A DNA stretch of 64,000 bases from Sphingomonas sp. TREG-RG-20F-R18-01 (GTDB lineage: Bacteria; Pseudomonadota; Alphaproteobacteria; Sphingomonadales; Sphingomonadaceae), in contig NZ_JAKNQQ010000008.1 of the NCBI RefSeq assembly GCF_022662475.1, positions 1 through 64,000 on the forward strand. Direction: 5' to 3'. How positions within the stretch are numbered: the stretch's first letter is position 1; each line of letters starts with the position of its first letter. Below, in pieces: positions 52,639-62,053 of this stretch. The translations under genes were made by a program, and so were the position numbers. Under the pieces are notes generated by a model. The model was given only the letters and a program-made list of their open reading frames with translations, did no database searches and was not told the origin of the DNA.

Positions 52639-54009
52639 TCACACCGGCAGCGTCACGCGCGCGAGCAACCCGCCGCCCGGACGCGACGCGATCGTCGCGT
52701 CCCCGCCGTGCGCCCGCGCGACCGCGCGGACGCTCGCCAGGCCAAGTCCCGTGCCGCCGGTGTCGCGACTGCGCGAGCGTTCGGCGCGGAAGAACGGTTC
52801 GAACGCGCGCACCAGGTCGGACGGGAGCATCCCCGGCCCGGTATCCGCGACCTCGATGATCGCGACCCCCCGCTCCGATCGCAGCGTGACCTCGGCATTG
52901 CCCGCATATTTGACCGCATTGCTCACCAGATTGGTCAGCAACGCCTTGAGCGACGGCGCGTCGCCCTCCATCACGATCGACGGACCGGCATGGAGCATCA
53001 CGTCGCCGCCCGCGTCGCTCGCATCGGACACGACGCTCTCCGCGAGCGAGCGCAGGTCGAGCCGCTGCCGCCGGACATGCCGCGTCATCTCGCGGACGAA
53101 CGCCATCGCCGCGCCGATCCGGTCGCTCATCTCGCGAATGTCCTCTTCCCCCGCCAGCCGCAGGTCGTCGGGCGCCTTTTCCAGCCGGAGCGACAGCCGC
53201 ATCAGCGGCGTGCGCAGATCGTGCGCGACCGCGGCGATCAGCGTCGTGCGATCCTCGACATAGCGGTTGAGCCGTTCCTGCATCTGGTTGAACGCGGCCG
53301 CCGCCTCGGCGATTTCGGACGGTCCGGTCAGCGTCAGCGGCTCGGCACGCGGGTCGCGGCCGAGCCGGTCCGCCGCCGCCGCGAACAGCGCGATCGGCTT
53401 TGCGATCCGCCGCGATACGCCCCAGGCCAGCGGCGCGATCGCCACCGCGGCCAGCACGAACCACAGGACGAAGCGCATCCGCCACGGGCTGAGCAGCCGT
53501 TCGACCGGCTCGACCATCAGCCACGTGCCGTCGGGCCGGCGGATCGACACGGTGAAATCGCCGAACAGCGCATCGTCCATCGCGCGATGTTGCCGCGGGC
53601 CCCCCATCCCCATCGGGAGCGGGGGGCGGAACACGCCGATGATCGTCGGCCCCTTGTGCTGGCCGGATTCGACGAGGACGGACGCGGCCGGCAAGCGCAG
53701 GTCCGACGCGATCGACCGCGCCAGCGCCAGGTCGCGCGGATTCTCCGCCGCGGCGCGCGGCGCGCCCGTCGCATGGATCGTCAGCAAATGGCTTGCGTCC
53801 CGCCCGGTGCGCGCGACGGTGGCGATGCGGCTCGACGTGAAGATGACGGGCGAGGGCGGCGGCATCAGCACGAACGCGCCGAAATTGAGCACCTGGACGA
53901 ACAGCACCGTCACCAGCATCGTCGCGAAGATGCGCAGGAACAGCGGCCAGGAGCGCGACAGGCTCCCGGGCAGGGCGACGACCGACGCGCGCCTGGCGAG
54001 CGCGGTCAT
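52639..54009 (-). CDS. Sensor histidine kinase (EnvZ-like, membrane-bound)
   Basis: A 456-aa kinase. Two transmembrane helices (about 21-48 and 178-198) bracket a periplasmic sensor domain. A HAMP region (RRIAKPIALFAAAADRLG, about 199-250) follows. HisKA has H263 (VAHDLRTPLMRL), and the ATPase domain has LLTNLVSNAVKYAG, VADTGPGM and GGTGLGLASVR. It overlaps the upstream response regulator gene (ATGA), so the pair is an operon. It likely senses an envelope or osmotic signal and phosphorylates the adjacent regulator. Confidence 0.93.
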   Translation of the reverse strand: MTALARRASVVALPGSLSRSWPLFLRIFATMLVTVLFVQVLNFGAFVLMPPPSPVIFTSSRIATVARTGRDASHLLTIHATGAPRAAAENPRDLALARSIASDLRLPAASVLVESGQHKGPTIIGVFRPPLPMGMGGPRQHRAMDDALFGDFTVSIRRPDGTWLMVEPVERLLSPWRMRFVLWFVLAAVAIAPLAWGVSRRIAKPIALFAAAADRLGRDPRAEPLTLTGPSEIAEAAAAFNQMQERLNRYVEDRTTLIAAVAHDLRTPLMRLSLRLEKAPDDLRLAGEEDIREMSDRIGAAMAFVREMTRHVRRQRLDLRSLAESVVSDASDAGGDVMLHAGPSIVMEGDAPSLKALLTNLVSNAVKYAGNAEVTLRSERGVAIIEVADTGPGMLPSDLVRAFEPFFRAERSRSRDTGGTGLGLASVRAVARAHGGDATIASRPGGGLLARVTLPV

Positions 54010-54740
54010 GCGCGGGTTACCGTCGGCACGAAGAAATACCCTTCATTTCGGATGGTGCGGATGATCTCGTCGTCGCGCGCGCGCAGTTTCCGGCGCAACC
54101 GGCTGACCTGCACGTCGATCGCACGGTCATAGGCATCGCTGTCGGGACCGCGCGCGTCCTCGAGCAGCGAATCGCGGGTCAGCACCCGGCGCGGACGTTT
54201 CACGAACGCGCGCAGCACCGAGAATTCGCCGTCGGTCAGGTCGACCAGCATCCCGCTGCCATCGACCAGCTCGCGCGCCGCGAAATCGACGCGCCAGTCG
54301 AGAAAGCAGTAATAGCGTGGCTCGGCGGCGATCTCGTCGCGCGCGCGCAGTGCCGCGCGGACCGTGGCGAGGATCTCGCGCGCGCTGCACGGCTTGGTCA
54401 GATAATGGCTCGCGCCCATTTCCAGGCCGAGGATCCGGTCGGGCTCGTCCCCCAGCGCGCTGAGGAAGATGATCGGCGGTCCCCCGCGCAGCGCGATCCG
54501 CCGGCACGCGGAAATCCCGTCCTCCCCCGGCATCATGATGTCGAGCAGCACCAGCGATACCGGATGCCGCGCCAGCGCGACGTCCATCTCCTGCGCGCTG
54601 GCCGCGGTCTCGACGCGGTAGCCGTGCCGGCTGAGGCTTTCGGTCAGCAGCGTGCGGATGGCGTGGTCGTCATCGACGACCAGCACGGTCGGGGTATCGC
54701 GCGGCGGCGGCACGGGGTTGGGCTGGGGGGCCATTGTCAT
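54006..54740 (-). CDS. OmpR-family response regulator, partner of the adjacent kinase
   Basis: A protein of about 244 aa. Receiver: VLVVDDDHAIRTLL with phospho-acceptor D67 (LVLLDIMMPGEDG) and SALGDEPDRILGLEMGASHYLTKP. The winged-helix output (LTDGEFSVLRAFVKRPRRVL, DVQVSRLRRKLRARDDE, IRTIRNEGYFF) binds promoters. It starts at ATG 54740 (or 54734, both in frame). Its stop overlaps the kinase start. A paralogous regulator is divergently encoded at 54921. Confidence 0.93.
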   Translation of the reverse strand: MTMAPQPNPVPPPRDTPTVLVVDDDHAIRTLLTESLSRHGYRVETAASAQEMDVALARHPVSLVLLDIMMPGEDGISACRRIALRGGPPIIFLSALGDEPDRILGLEMGASHYLTKPCSAREILATVRAALRARDEIAAEPRYYCFLDWRVDFAARELVDGSGMLVDLTDGEFSVLRAFVKRPRRVLTRDSLLEDARGPDSDAYDRAIDVQVSRLRRKLRARDDEIIRTIRNEGYFFVPTVTRA

Positions 54741-54920
54741 CGCGTTGCGATGCGGTTGCGATGTGTCCGGGATGTGTCCGTCCGAACGTGGAGCGACCCG
54801 CCCCGCAGCACACCGCAGTCTTTGTGCCGATTTCGATACCCCGGGAAACAAGCCGGAAAAGAAAGGACGCCATGGGCGGGGTGCAGTTCGTCGCCGCAGC
54901 AACTTTCCCTCAGGAGTCGC

Positions 54921-55736
54921 ATGATCATGACATTCCATACCAGCGGTGACACCATGTCGTCCGGCCTTGCCCAGGCTGCCCTGCCGATTGCCTCCGGCGC
55001 AAGGATCGTGATCGTCGACGACGATCCCGGCGTGCGCGAGCTGCTGACCGAGTTTCTCGTCGAGAACGGCTTCGGCGCCGAAGGCGTCGCCAATGGCGCG
55101 GCGCTGCGCGAACGGCTCGAACGGCGCGACTGCGACCTGATCGTGCTCGACATCATGATGCCGGGCGAGGACGGTCTGTCGGTCCTGCGCTCGCTGATGC
55201 ATGTCGAGGATGGTCCCGGAATCATCATGTTCTCCGCCATATCGAGCGAGATCGACCGGATCGTCGCGCTCGAGATGGGGGCCGACGACTATATCCTCAA
55301 ACCGTCCAGCCCGCGCGAGATCATGGCGCGGATCCGCTCGGTGCTGCGTCGCCGTGCGGCGACGGCGGCGCGGGGAACGGCGACCGGCATCGGTCAGGCG
55401 ACGACGCCGCCGACGGATTGCTTCGGCTTTGCCGGATGGACGTTCGACGCGCGACGCCGCAAGCTGACCGCGCCGAGCGGCGCGATCGTCGCGGTGACCG
55501 AAACCGAATATCGCATGCTCGCCATCTTTCTGCGCGATCCGCAGATCGTGCATTCGCGCGAAAATCTGGCAGACCTGACCGGGCGCGACAGCCCGACCTG
55601 CAATGATCGCACGATCGACGTCCATGTCAGCCGGCTGCGCCGCAAGCTGTCGGCCAACGGTGGGGACGAGATCATCCGTACGGTCCGCAATCGCGGGTAT
55701 CTGTTCCTGCCGCGGGTCGAGGCGCGGGTCGCCTGA
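54921..55736 (+). CDS. Second OmpR-family response regulator (orphan)
   Basis: A 271-aa protein. Receiver: IVIVDDDPGVRELLTEFL, D77 (VLDIMMPGEDG), and FSAISSEIDRIVALEMGADD followed by YILKP. Output winged helix: VTETEYRMLAIFLRDPQIVH, DVHVSRLRRKLSANGGDE, IRTVRNRGYLFLP. CAGGAG precedes the ATG. It is divergent from the regulator at 54006 and similar to it, but has no kinase in its own operon. It may be phosphorylated by the neighbouring kinase. Confidence 0.92.
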   Translation: MIMTFHTSGDTMSSGLAQAALPIASGARIVIVDDDPGVRELLTEFLVENGFGAEGVANGAALRERLERRDCDLIVLDIMMPGEDGLSVLRSLMHVEDGPGIIMFSAISSEIDRIVALEMGADDYILKPSSPREIMARIRSVLRRRAATAARGTATGIGQATTPPTDCFGFAGWTFDARRRKLTAPSGAIVAVTETEYRMLAIFLRDPQIVHSRENLADLTGRDSPTCNDRTIDVHVSRLRRKLSANGGDEIIRTVRNRGYLFLPRVEARVA

Positions 55737-55747
55737 CTTCGCGGTGA

Positions 55748-55782
55748 AGCGGGGCCGGTTGCCCCTGGCGACCGGCCCCGCT
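55748..55782 (+). terminator. Strong hairpin after the orphan response regulator
   Basis: Twelve-base perfect arms (AGCGGGGCCGGT and ACCGGCCCCGCT) with an 11-base loop begin 11 bases after the stop codon. No T-run follows, but the stem is strong enough to act as a terminator or 3' stabiliser. Confidence 0.55.
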
Positions 55783-55920
55783 CCCGCATCAAAGGGCGAC
55801 GTGCACCGATCCGACGAACGTGCGCGGCGACCCGAAGGCGTAGCGCGTCGTGCCGGCGGCGTTTGCCCCGGTCGACGGACGCTGCGGGATGGTGCGGGCG
55901 TTTCATGCCGGGCCAAGCGG

Positions 55921-58725
55921 CTAGAACAACCGCCGCAGCGACAGGCTGATCGTCCGCCCGAGCGGATCGATCGCGGCGGCCTGGTACAGCAACGGGGTCG
56001 CGCCGGTCGCATCGCGGACATGCTGGCGCGCGTCCGCGACATTGCCGATCGCGAGCGTCACCCGTGTCGCGCGTGCCCACCGGCCCGCGAAGCGTTGCTC
56101 GAGGTTGGCGAACAGCCGGACGTCGAGCGTCGCGAGCGCGGCGAAGCGCAGCGTGCCCGCGGCGGTCGTCGCCGCCGTCACGGTCGTCGCGCTTTTCCAG
56201 TTTCCGCTCAGCCGCAGGCCGATCCCGTTGTCGACGATCCCGGCCTCGCCCTGGACGGCGTGCCGCGGCTGGCCGCCGGTCCCGGTCGATCCACCATCGA
56301 GCAGGTCGATCGACGCGCCGCCATCCCGCAGGACGATCCGATCGCGGAAATACCAGCTGTGGAACAGCGAGACTTGCAGCCGCATCGCCGTGTCGCCGCC
56401 GTTGCCACCGGGAGGACCACCGGGAGGACCACCGGGACCGCCAAACCCGCCAGGACCCCGCGGACCGCCGGGGCCGCCGAAGCCTCCCGGCGGCGGCCCC
56501 ATTCCGTCTGGGGGCGGACCCGGCGGCGGCCCGTCGCCCTCGGCGAAGCCGGGCGGCAGATCGCGCGGCAGTTCGCGCGGCAGTTCGGGTGGGGGCAGTG
56601 CGTCCGCGCGCATGCGGTGGCCCTCGACCACGATATCGTCGCCATCCGCGCCCGGGGTGGCACGGTCCGCGCGGGTCGCGACCGATCGCGCGTCGCCGTC
56701 CCGCGGAACGTCGCGCGGTACGCCATGGCGCAGCAGGAAGGGAGGCGGAGCCCAGTTGGCCGGGGGGCGCGGCCGCGTCGGGGACCGCAGCACCTGCGAG
56801 AAGGTCAGCCCGGATCGCAGTTCGCGGCGCGCCTCACGCGCATAATTGACCGCGCGGGCATCGACCGACACGAGCGTGCCCGCGGAATCGCGCACGTAGC
56901 GATCGGGAAACGCCGCCTCGACCGCGGCGGTGAGCGTCGGCAGCGATCCGATCGCATTGTCGGTCCGGCTGTCGATGTACGTGGCGCTGAGCGTCAGCTT
57001 GGTTTTCGCCGCGGCGATCGCCGCCGCGGACAGGCCCAGCTTGAAGACATGCCGGTCGTCCGCGGTCAGCGTCGCGGATCCCCCGCTGATCTGCGTCACC
57101 GCGACGGTCCGTCCGCGCACGTAATCATAGACGAGCACGTTGGCGGTACGGATCGTCGGTGCATTGAGTTGCTGTAGCGTCGGCGCGACGCGATCCTCGT
57201 TGACCGCGACGATGACGCCGATCCCCTTGCGCGGGGTCCAGTTGAGCCCGTAGCCGAGCGTGCCCAGCGCGCCATAGTCCGACAGCTGCGTCGTGCCGAG
57301 ATTGACGTTGGCGGAGAGCGTCCCGATCGCATCGAGGAAGCCGGTCTTGCTGCTGGTCAGTGGCACGTCGAGGCTGGCCTGCGCATTGTAGTCGGACCGG
57401 CGGAGCGTAGCGGCGCTGGCTGCCCCCGCGCCGCTGCTCCCGGATGAAAGCGCGCTGAACCCGCCACCGATGCGCAGGCTGGCACGCGCCGGGCCGGCGG
57501 GCAGGGAGAACAGCTTGCCCATCGCGACCACGCTTGCGCTCCCGGTGTCGGCAACGGCGCTCGCGTGCTGGCGCCGTGCGATCCCGAGCGCGGCGGCGGA
57601 TAGCGGGCCGTAGGGATTGACGGTCGGATCGCCCGCGTCGATCGCGGCCTGCACGGTGCTGCTTTCATACCCCGCATCGGTCGCGGTGCGCGTGTCGCTA
57701 TGGTCGAGCGTGCCGATCATCGACAGCTGCCAGTCCTTGGACAGGTCCGCGTCGAGGGTGATGCCACCATGGGCGGTCGCCGTCGCGCTGTGCTGGCGCA
57801 GCGGCGCGCTGGACAGGAACCGGGTGATCGTGGCGGCGTCGTCGCTGCGCGCGAAGGGACTGTCCGCCGGCACCGAGAGAGTCGCGGTCGGCAGGCCGTT
57901 GCGCGCGGCGCTCGTCTGATAGGCGCCATTGGCGTTGAGCGACGCGGTCAGCGCGTCCGACAGGCGGTGCGCGAACGTGCCGTTGAGCGTGTAGCTGCGC
58001 GTATCGGGCTGCAGCGTGCGAAAGGGGGTGTCGTCCGCCACCGCGCCGGTGGGATCGGTCGCCGCGCTGGTCGAGACCAAACCGCGGTCGCTTTGCAGCA
58101 GCGCCGCGCTTGCTGCCGCCTTGGCGGAGAGGCTGAAGCGGTCGCTGTCGTGGATGCGCACATAGCTGAGGACGCCAGCGCCGTTCTCGCCCCCGCCGTC
58201 GGTCGCGCGGCCGCCGGTGGCGTTGGCGACGCGGGCGATGAACCGCCGCCGCAGGATGACGTTGACGACCTTGCGTTGCGCATCATAGCCATATTTGAGC
58301 GCGACCTCCTCGGGCAGGATGTCGATGCGCAGCACCGCCTCGGTCGGCAGGTCGCCGACCTCATTGACGCCGGAAACGCGCTTGCCGTTGACCAGCACGA
58401 CCGGCGCACTGCTGCTGTCCCGTCCTTCATCGCTTTGCGTCTGGTCGGCGATGGCATCGAGCAGATCGCTAATGGTGGACACGCCATAAGCGGCGATGTC
58501 CGCCGGGTTCAGCCGGTTTTCGGGCGGAATGTCACCAACGACCGAACCGGGGAGCGCACGGCCCGTTACGACGATGTCGTCGCCGGTGGTCTTGGGCGTC
58601 ACGCCCCCGGCCGGACCGCCGGCGTGCGCGGGAGCGATCGCGCCGAAGGTCGCGCCCATGAGGAGGACGCCGTGGCGCAGGGACGGGTGGGTGCGGGTCC
58701 GTTGGCGCAGGCGGGGGCGTTTCAT
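55921..58725 (-). CDS. TonB-dependent receptor with Gly/Pro-rich insert
   Basis: A 934-aa outer-membrane receptor. The signal peptide ends near ATFGAIAPAHA. There is no STN domain. The plug includes DIVVTGRALPGSVVGDIPPE, ISDLLDAIADQTQSDEG and VLVNGKRVSGV. The barrel ends TISLSLRRLF. Between about residues 718 and 778 is a Gly/Pro-rich insert (PPPGPPPDGMGPPPGGFGGP), likely an exposed flexible loop. The substrate is unknown. No sigma or FecR genes are next to it, so regulation differs from the 15.9-19 kb receptor. An EthD-MFS pair follows in the upstream direction. Confidence 0.9.
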   Translation of the reverse strand: MKRPRLRQRTRTHPSLRHGVLLMGATFGAIAPAHAGGPAGGVTPKTTGDDIVVTGRALPGSVVGDIPPENRLNPADIAAYGVSTISDLLDAIADQTQSDEGRDSSSAPVVLVNGKRVSGVNEVGDLPTEAVLRIDILPEEVALKYGYDAQRKVVNVILRRRFIARVANATGGRATDGGGENGAGVLSYVRIHDSDRFSLSAKAAASAALLQSDRGLVSTSAATDPTGAVADDTPFRTLQPDTRSYTLNGTFAHRLSDALTASLNANGAYQTSAARNGLPTATLSVPADSPFARSDDAATITRFLSSAPLRQHSATATAHGGITLDADLSKDWQLSMIGTLDHSDTRTATDAGYESSTVQAAIDAGDPTVNPYGPLSAAALGIARRQHASAVADTGSASVVAMGKLFSLPAGPARASLRIGGGFSALSSGSSGAGAASAATLRRSDYNAQASLDVPLTSSKTGFLDAIGTLSANVNLGTTQLSDYGALGTLGYGLNWTPRKGIGVIVAVNEDRVAPTLQQLNAPTIRTANVLVYDYVRGRTVAVTQISGGSATLTADDRHVFKLGLSAAAIAAAKTKLTLSATYIDSRTDNAIGSLPTLTAAVEAAFPDRYVRDSAGTLVSVDARAVNYAREARRELRSGLTFSQVLRSPTRPRPPANWAPPPFLLRHGVPRDVPRDGDARSVATRADRATPGADGDDIVVEGHRMRADALPPPELPRELPRDLPPGFAEGDGPPPGPPPDGMGPPPGGFGGPGGPRGPGGFGGPGGPPGGPPGGNGGDTAMRLQVSLFHSWYFRDRIVLRDGGASIDLLDGGSTGTGGQPRHAVQGEAGIVDNGIGLRLSGNWKSATTVTAATTAAGTLRFAALATLDVRLFANLEQRFAGRWARATRVTLAIGNVADARQHVRDATGATPLLYQAAAIDPLGRTISLSLRRLF

Positions 58726-58779
58726 ATCCCCCGCCCGCTATCGGCCGATCATTTCGGCCGCATTTCCGCGCGCGGTCGG

Positions 58780-59694
58780 TTAGGGTTTTCCTGACAGGAT
58801 CAGCTGACGGACGTCGTCCGCCGTCTGGTTGTTCGCGCCAAGCCGCTCGATCAACTGCGCCGGACGGCTGCCGCGCAGGCCGGCCAGCGTGAGCGCCTTG
58901 TCGCGGACATAGGTGTACACCCCGCTGACCGCAAAGGCGGTGGCGTGGCGGATATGCCTGCGCTGCTCCGCCTCGGTCGCGCGGAACGCGTCGCTTTCCA
59001 GGAAGGCGCGGCGGGTCAGCGGAGTCTCGAAGGCGAGTTCGAGGATGGCGATCGCGGCGCGCTCTGGGGGAACGAGATGATCGACGTTCGGGGCGGGCGG
59101 CGCCGGGTTCGCATTGTCATAGCGATCGGGCAGATGCAGCCGCACCTTCAGGACCGCGGGCTCCGCCGCCAATTGCGCCGCGAACGCGCGGAGGAAGGTG
59201 CCGAAGGCGTCGAGATCGTCCCCCGCCGCGCCCAGATGGACGTGAATCCGGTCGAAGCCGTCGTCGGCATTGGGTACCGCGTCCGGAATACGGTCGACCA
59301 GCGTCTGCGATCCGTCGGGCAGGGCATAAGCGACGGTCGCCTCGAACATGTTCTGTTCGTCGGCGAACAGGATGTGGCTGGCGTCGTTGAACGTGGCCTG
59401 GTCCGCGGCCGAGGCGAACCCGATCTCGACCCCGCCATCCAGTTCATAATCGGGGAAGGGTGTGATCCCCTCGACCGGCGGCCAGAGATGGGCGTCCTGT
59501 TCCCGGTCGAAATGGTTCTGGACGTACCAGCCGAGCCCCGGGATGCGCGAGCAGAGCGGCCCGTGCACGTCGCGCCAGTAGGTCGCGAACAGATCGTGCG
59601 GCACGCGCGGGCGGCGCAGCACGGTGGTGTAGCTGTTGATCGCGATGCTGGCGTCGCGCTCGGCGTAATTCTGGTCGATCGGGAGCTTTGCCAT
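58780..59694 (-). CDS. EthD domain-containing protein
   Basis: A protein of about 304 aa with two ferredoxin-like halves. The first has VLRRPRVPHDLFATYWRDVH and the H-G-P motif (VHGPLCSRIPGL) of EthD/dimeric alpha-beta barrel proteins; the second is FETPLTRRAFLESDAFRATE. AGGAGA lies before the ATG, 63 bases after the MFS stop, so it is probably in that operon. EthD-like proteins are cofactors or lyases in degradative pathways; the substrate is unknown. Confidence 0.82.
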   Translation of the reverse strand: MAKLPIDQNYAERDASIAINSYTTVLRRPRVPHDLFATYWRDVHGPLCSRIPGLGWYVQNHFDREQDAHLWPPVEGITPFPDYELDGGVEIGFASAADQATFNDASHILFADEQNMFEATVAYALPDGSQTLVDRIPDAVPNADDGFDRIHVHLGAAGDDLDAFGTFLRAFAAQLAAEPAVLKVRLHLPDRYDNANPAPPAPNVDHLVPPERAAIAILELAFETPLTRRAFLESDAFRATEAEQRRHIRHATAFAVSGVYTYVRDKALTLAGLRGSRPAQLIERLGANNQTADDVRQLILSGKP

Positions 59695-59757
59695 GACGGT
59701 TCTCCTGGGTGGCAAGGAACGGATGCTGCGGGCGTGTGCAAGTCGATGGGTGGGGCG

Positions 59758-60963
59758 TCAGCTCGCCGCGCGTGCCTTCAGCCGCGCAACGAGCGGCGTG
59801 AGCAGGACGGCGAGCAGCGCGATTCCGGCGGCGACATAGCCGACGCTCGGCAAACCCCAGTGCAGGATGATCGTTCCGCCGATGATCGCGCCGAGGCCGA
59901 TCCCGGCATTTGCCATCGACACGTTGAGCGTACCGGCAAGCGCCTGCGCATGGCTCGCCGACTGCATCACGCGAACCTGGCAGATCGGGTAGAGCGCGGT
60001 GTTCGCGACACCCCATACCGCCAGCGCGACGCCCAGCCAGACCGGCGACCCGGCGAGCAGGGTGGTCGCCGCCACGCCGATCGCGAGCACGAGCGCGGCG
60101 ATGGCGGTGACGAGCAACGGCCCGCGTCCGACGAACTGGCCACCGAGCCAGTTGCCGCCCAGCCCGACGATGCCGAAGCCCATCAGCCACCAGCCGACCT
60201 GACCCGCCGGGATATGCGCGATCTGCTGCAGCGTGTCGGCAAGGTAGGTATAGGCCGTGAACATCGCGGTGAAGACCACCACCGACAGGATGACGTTGCC
60301 GAGGAAATACGGGTCCTTCAGGATCTTCGCCTGTTCGGCGAGCTTGACGCGCGGCGGCTTGGCCAGGGTCGGCATGACGAGGAACAGCATCGCGCCCATC
60401 ACCAGCGACAGCCCCGACAGGCCCCAGAAGGTCCCGCGCCAGCCGAACGCCTCGGATGCCAGCGTCCCCAGCGGAATGCCGAGCACCATCGCGCCCGAAA
60501 TGCCGAGATAGACATTGGCGACCGCCTTGCCCGCGCGTTCCGGTCCCGCCAGTTCGCCGGCGGTCTCGCTCGCGGTGCCCCAGAAGACGGGAAGCGCGAG
60601 CGCCGGCAAGAACCGCGCAAAGCCGAGGATCCAGATGTTGGGCGCTGCCGCCGCCAGCGCATTGGCGCCCGCGAAGATCAGCAGGATCACCACGAACAGC
60701 CGCTTGCGCTCGAAATGCGAGAGCATCGCGGTCAGGAACGGTCCCGCCAGCATCACGGTGAAGGCGAACAGCGTCACCAGCTGCCCCGCCGCGGCGATCG
60801 AAATGCCGAGATCCCGCGACAGGCTCGGCAACAGCCCGACGATGATGAATTCGGTGGTCACGATCACGAACGCGGAAATCGCGAGCAGCAGCACGGCAAG
60901 GCCGTTGCCGCGCGGTTCTGCGCGTGCGTCGCGGGATGGGGACGATAGGGTGGTGGTCGGCAT
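59758..60963 (-). CDS. MFS transporter (DHA1/AraJ-like efflux)
   Basis: A 401-aa protein with 12 predicted helices. It has the MFS loop motif after helix 2 (LTAMLSHFERKRLFVVILL) and the antiporter-type PVFWGTASETAGELAGPERA region. It likely exports a small hydrophobic or sugar-like compound by proton exchange. GGAGA is six bases before ATG 60963. It is transcribed divergently from the LysR gene (107 bases apart), which likely controls it. Confidence 0.9.
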   Translation of the reverse strand: MPTTTLSSPSRDARAEPRGNGLAVLLLAISAFVIVTTEFIIVGLLPSLSRDLGISIAAAGQLVTLFAFTVMLAGPFLTAMLSHFERKRLFVVILLIFAGANALAAAAPNIWILGFARFLPALALPVFWGTASETAGELAGPERAGKAVANVYLGISGAMVLGIPLGTLASEAFGWRGTFWGLSGLSLVMGAMLFLVMPTLAKPPRVKLAEQAKILKDPYFLGNVILSVVVFTAMFTAYTYLADTLQQIAHIPAGQVGWWLMGFGIVGLGGNWLGGQFVGRGPLLVTAIAALVLAIGVAATTLLAGSPVWLGVALAVWGVANTALYPICQVRVMQSASHAQALAGTLNVSMANAGIGLGAIIGGTIILHWGLPSVGYVAAGIALLAVLLTPLVARLKARAAS

Positions 60964-61032
60964 CAAAGGGTCTCCGGCGGATCGTCTTCTATGTAGGAAG
61001 ACAAATCGGATCGTCTCGCGCTAAAAATTCGT

Positions 61033-61044
61033 GTTACTAGTGAC
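61033..61044. promoter_or_regulatory. Candidate LysR-type operator between MFS and LysR genes
   Basis: GTTACTAGTGAC is a near-palindrome (10 of 12 positions) within the 106-base divergent spacer, whose centre is AT-richer than its surroundings. LysR-type regulators usually bind a T-N11-A dyad. The assignment rests on position and partial symmetry alone. Confidence 0.35.
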
Positions 61045-61069
61045 CGTATTTCCGCAATCGAGGGCTGCA

Positions 61070-61978
61070 ATGATTCCGTCGGAACGCCTAAAGGGGATCG
61101 AGGCCTTCGTCACCGCCGCCGACGCGGGCAGCTTCGCCGCTGCTGCGGGGCGGTTGCACCTGACGAGTTCGGCGATCAGCAAGAGCATCGCCCGGCTCGA
61201 GACCCGTTTGGGCAGCCGGCTGTTCGATCGGACCACGCGACGGCTTACGCTGACCGACGCCGGCGCCGCTTTCTACGAAACGTGCGTCCGTGTGCTCGCG
61301 GATCTTGCGGAGGCCGAGGCGGTCCTTGCGTCCCACCGGTCCGACATCGTCGGACGCCTCAAGGTCGACGTGCCGGTCGCTTTCGGGCGGATGCGGGTGT
61401 TGCCGTTGCTGCTCGATTTCGCCGAACGCCATCCCAATGTCCGTCCGAACATCACCTTTACCGACCGGGTGGTCGACGTGATCGAGGAAGGCGTCGACGT
61501 CGCGGTACGGATCGGGACGCCGACCGCCTGGCCGGAAGCGCTCGGGCATCGCTATCTCGGCACCGAACGGGTGATCTTCTGCGCCGCGCCCGCGTATCTC
61601 GACCAGCATGGCCTGCCGCGGACCGTGGACGAGCTCGCGACGCGCGACTGTATCCTGTACGGTCGAGCGGACGGCAGCACGATCGCATGGCGCTTCGGCG
61701 ATGCGGCGGGCGGGGTCGAGCAGCGCACGATGGACGGGCGGATCGTGCTCGGCAGTGCCGAGGCGCAGGTCGAGGCGGTCGGGGCCGGGTTCGGGATCGC
61801 GCAGCTGGCGACCTGGCTGATCGCCGCGGACCTGCAGCGCGGCGACCTGGTCGAGATCCTGCCGGGACAGGCGACCGAAGGTCTCCCGCTCCACCTCGTC
61901 TGGCCGCGCAGCCGGCAGTTGAGCCCGAAGGTCGACGCGCTGCTGGCGGTGCTGACGGAAGGGTTGCGGGTGGAGTGA
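61070..61978 (+). CDS. LysR-family transcriptional regulator
   Basis: A protein of about 302 aa. The winged HTH opens GIEAFVTAADAGSFAAAAGR then LTSSAISKSIARLETRLGSR and LFDRTTRRLTLT. A periplasmic-binding-like effector domain follows (VDVPVAFGRMRVLPLLLDFA, GVDVAVRIGTPTAWPEALG). GAGGG precedes the ATG at 61070; a GTG at 61031 would add 13 codons. It is divergent from the MFS-EthD pair and presumably activates or represses it. Confidence 0.9.
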   Translation: MIPSERLKGIEAFVTAADAGSFAAAAGRLHLTSSAISKSIARLETRLGSRLFDRTTRRLTLTDAGAAFYETCVRVLADLAEAEAVLASHRSDIVGRLKVDVPVAFGRMRVLPLLLDFAERHPNVRPNITFTDRVVDVIEEGVDVAVRIGTPTAWPEALGHRYLGTERVIFCAAPAYLDQHGLPRTVDELATRDCILYGRADGSTIAWRFGDAAGGVEQRTMDGRIVLGSAEAQVEAVGAGFGIAQLATWLIAADLQRGDLVEILPGQATEGLPLHLVWPRSRQLSPKVDALLAVLTEGLRVE

Positions 61979-61999
61979 GCTCGGTCCCTCAGACCCTGT

Positions 62000-62030
62000 C
62001 GTCACCCCGGCCGAGGCCGGGGCCGCCATG
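62000..62030. repeat. CGTCACCCCGGC-type REP element
   Basis: A 31-base element with CGTCACCCCGGCCGAGGCC followed by GGGGCCGCCATG. Reverse-complementing 49011-49041 gives the same sequence with two mismatches. It lies 22 bases after the LysR stop. Confidence 0.8.
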
Positions 62031-62053
62031 CTGCGGGCACCGCGCCGCCCGCA

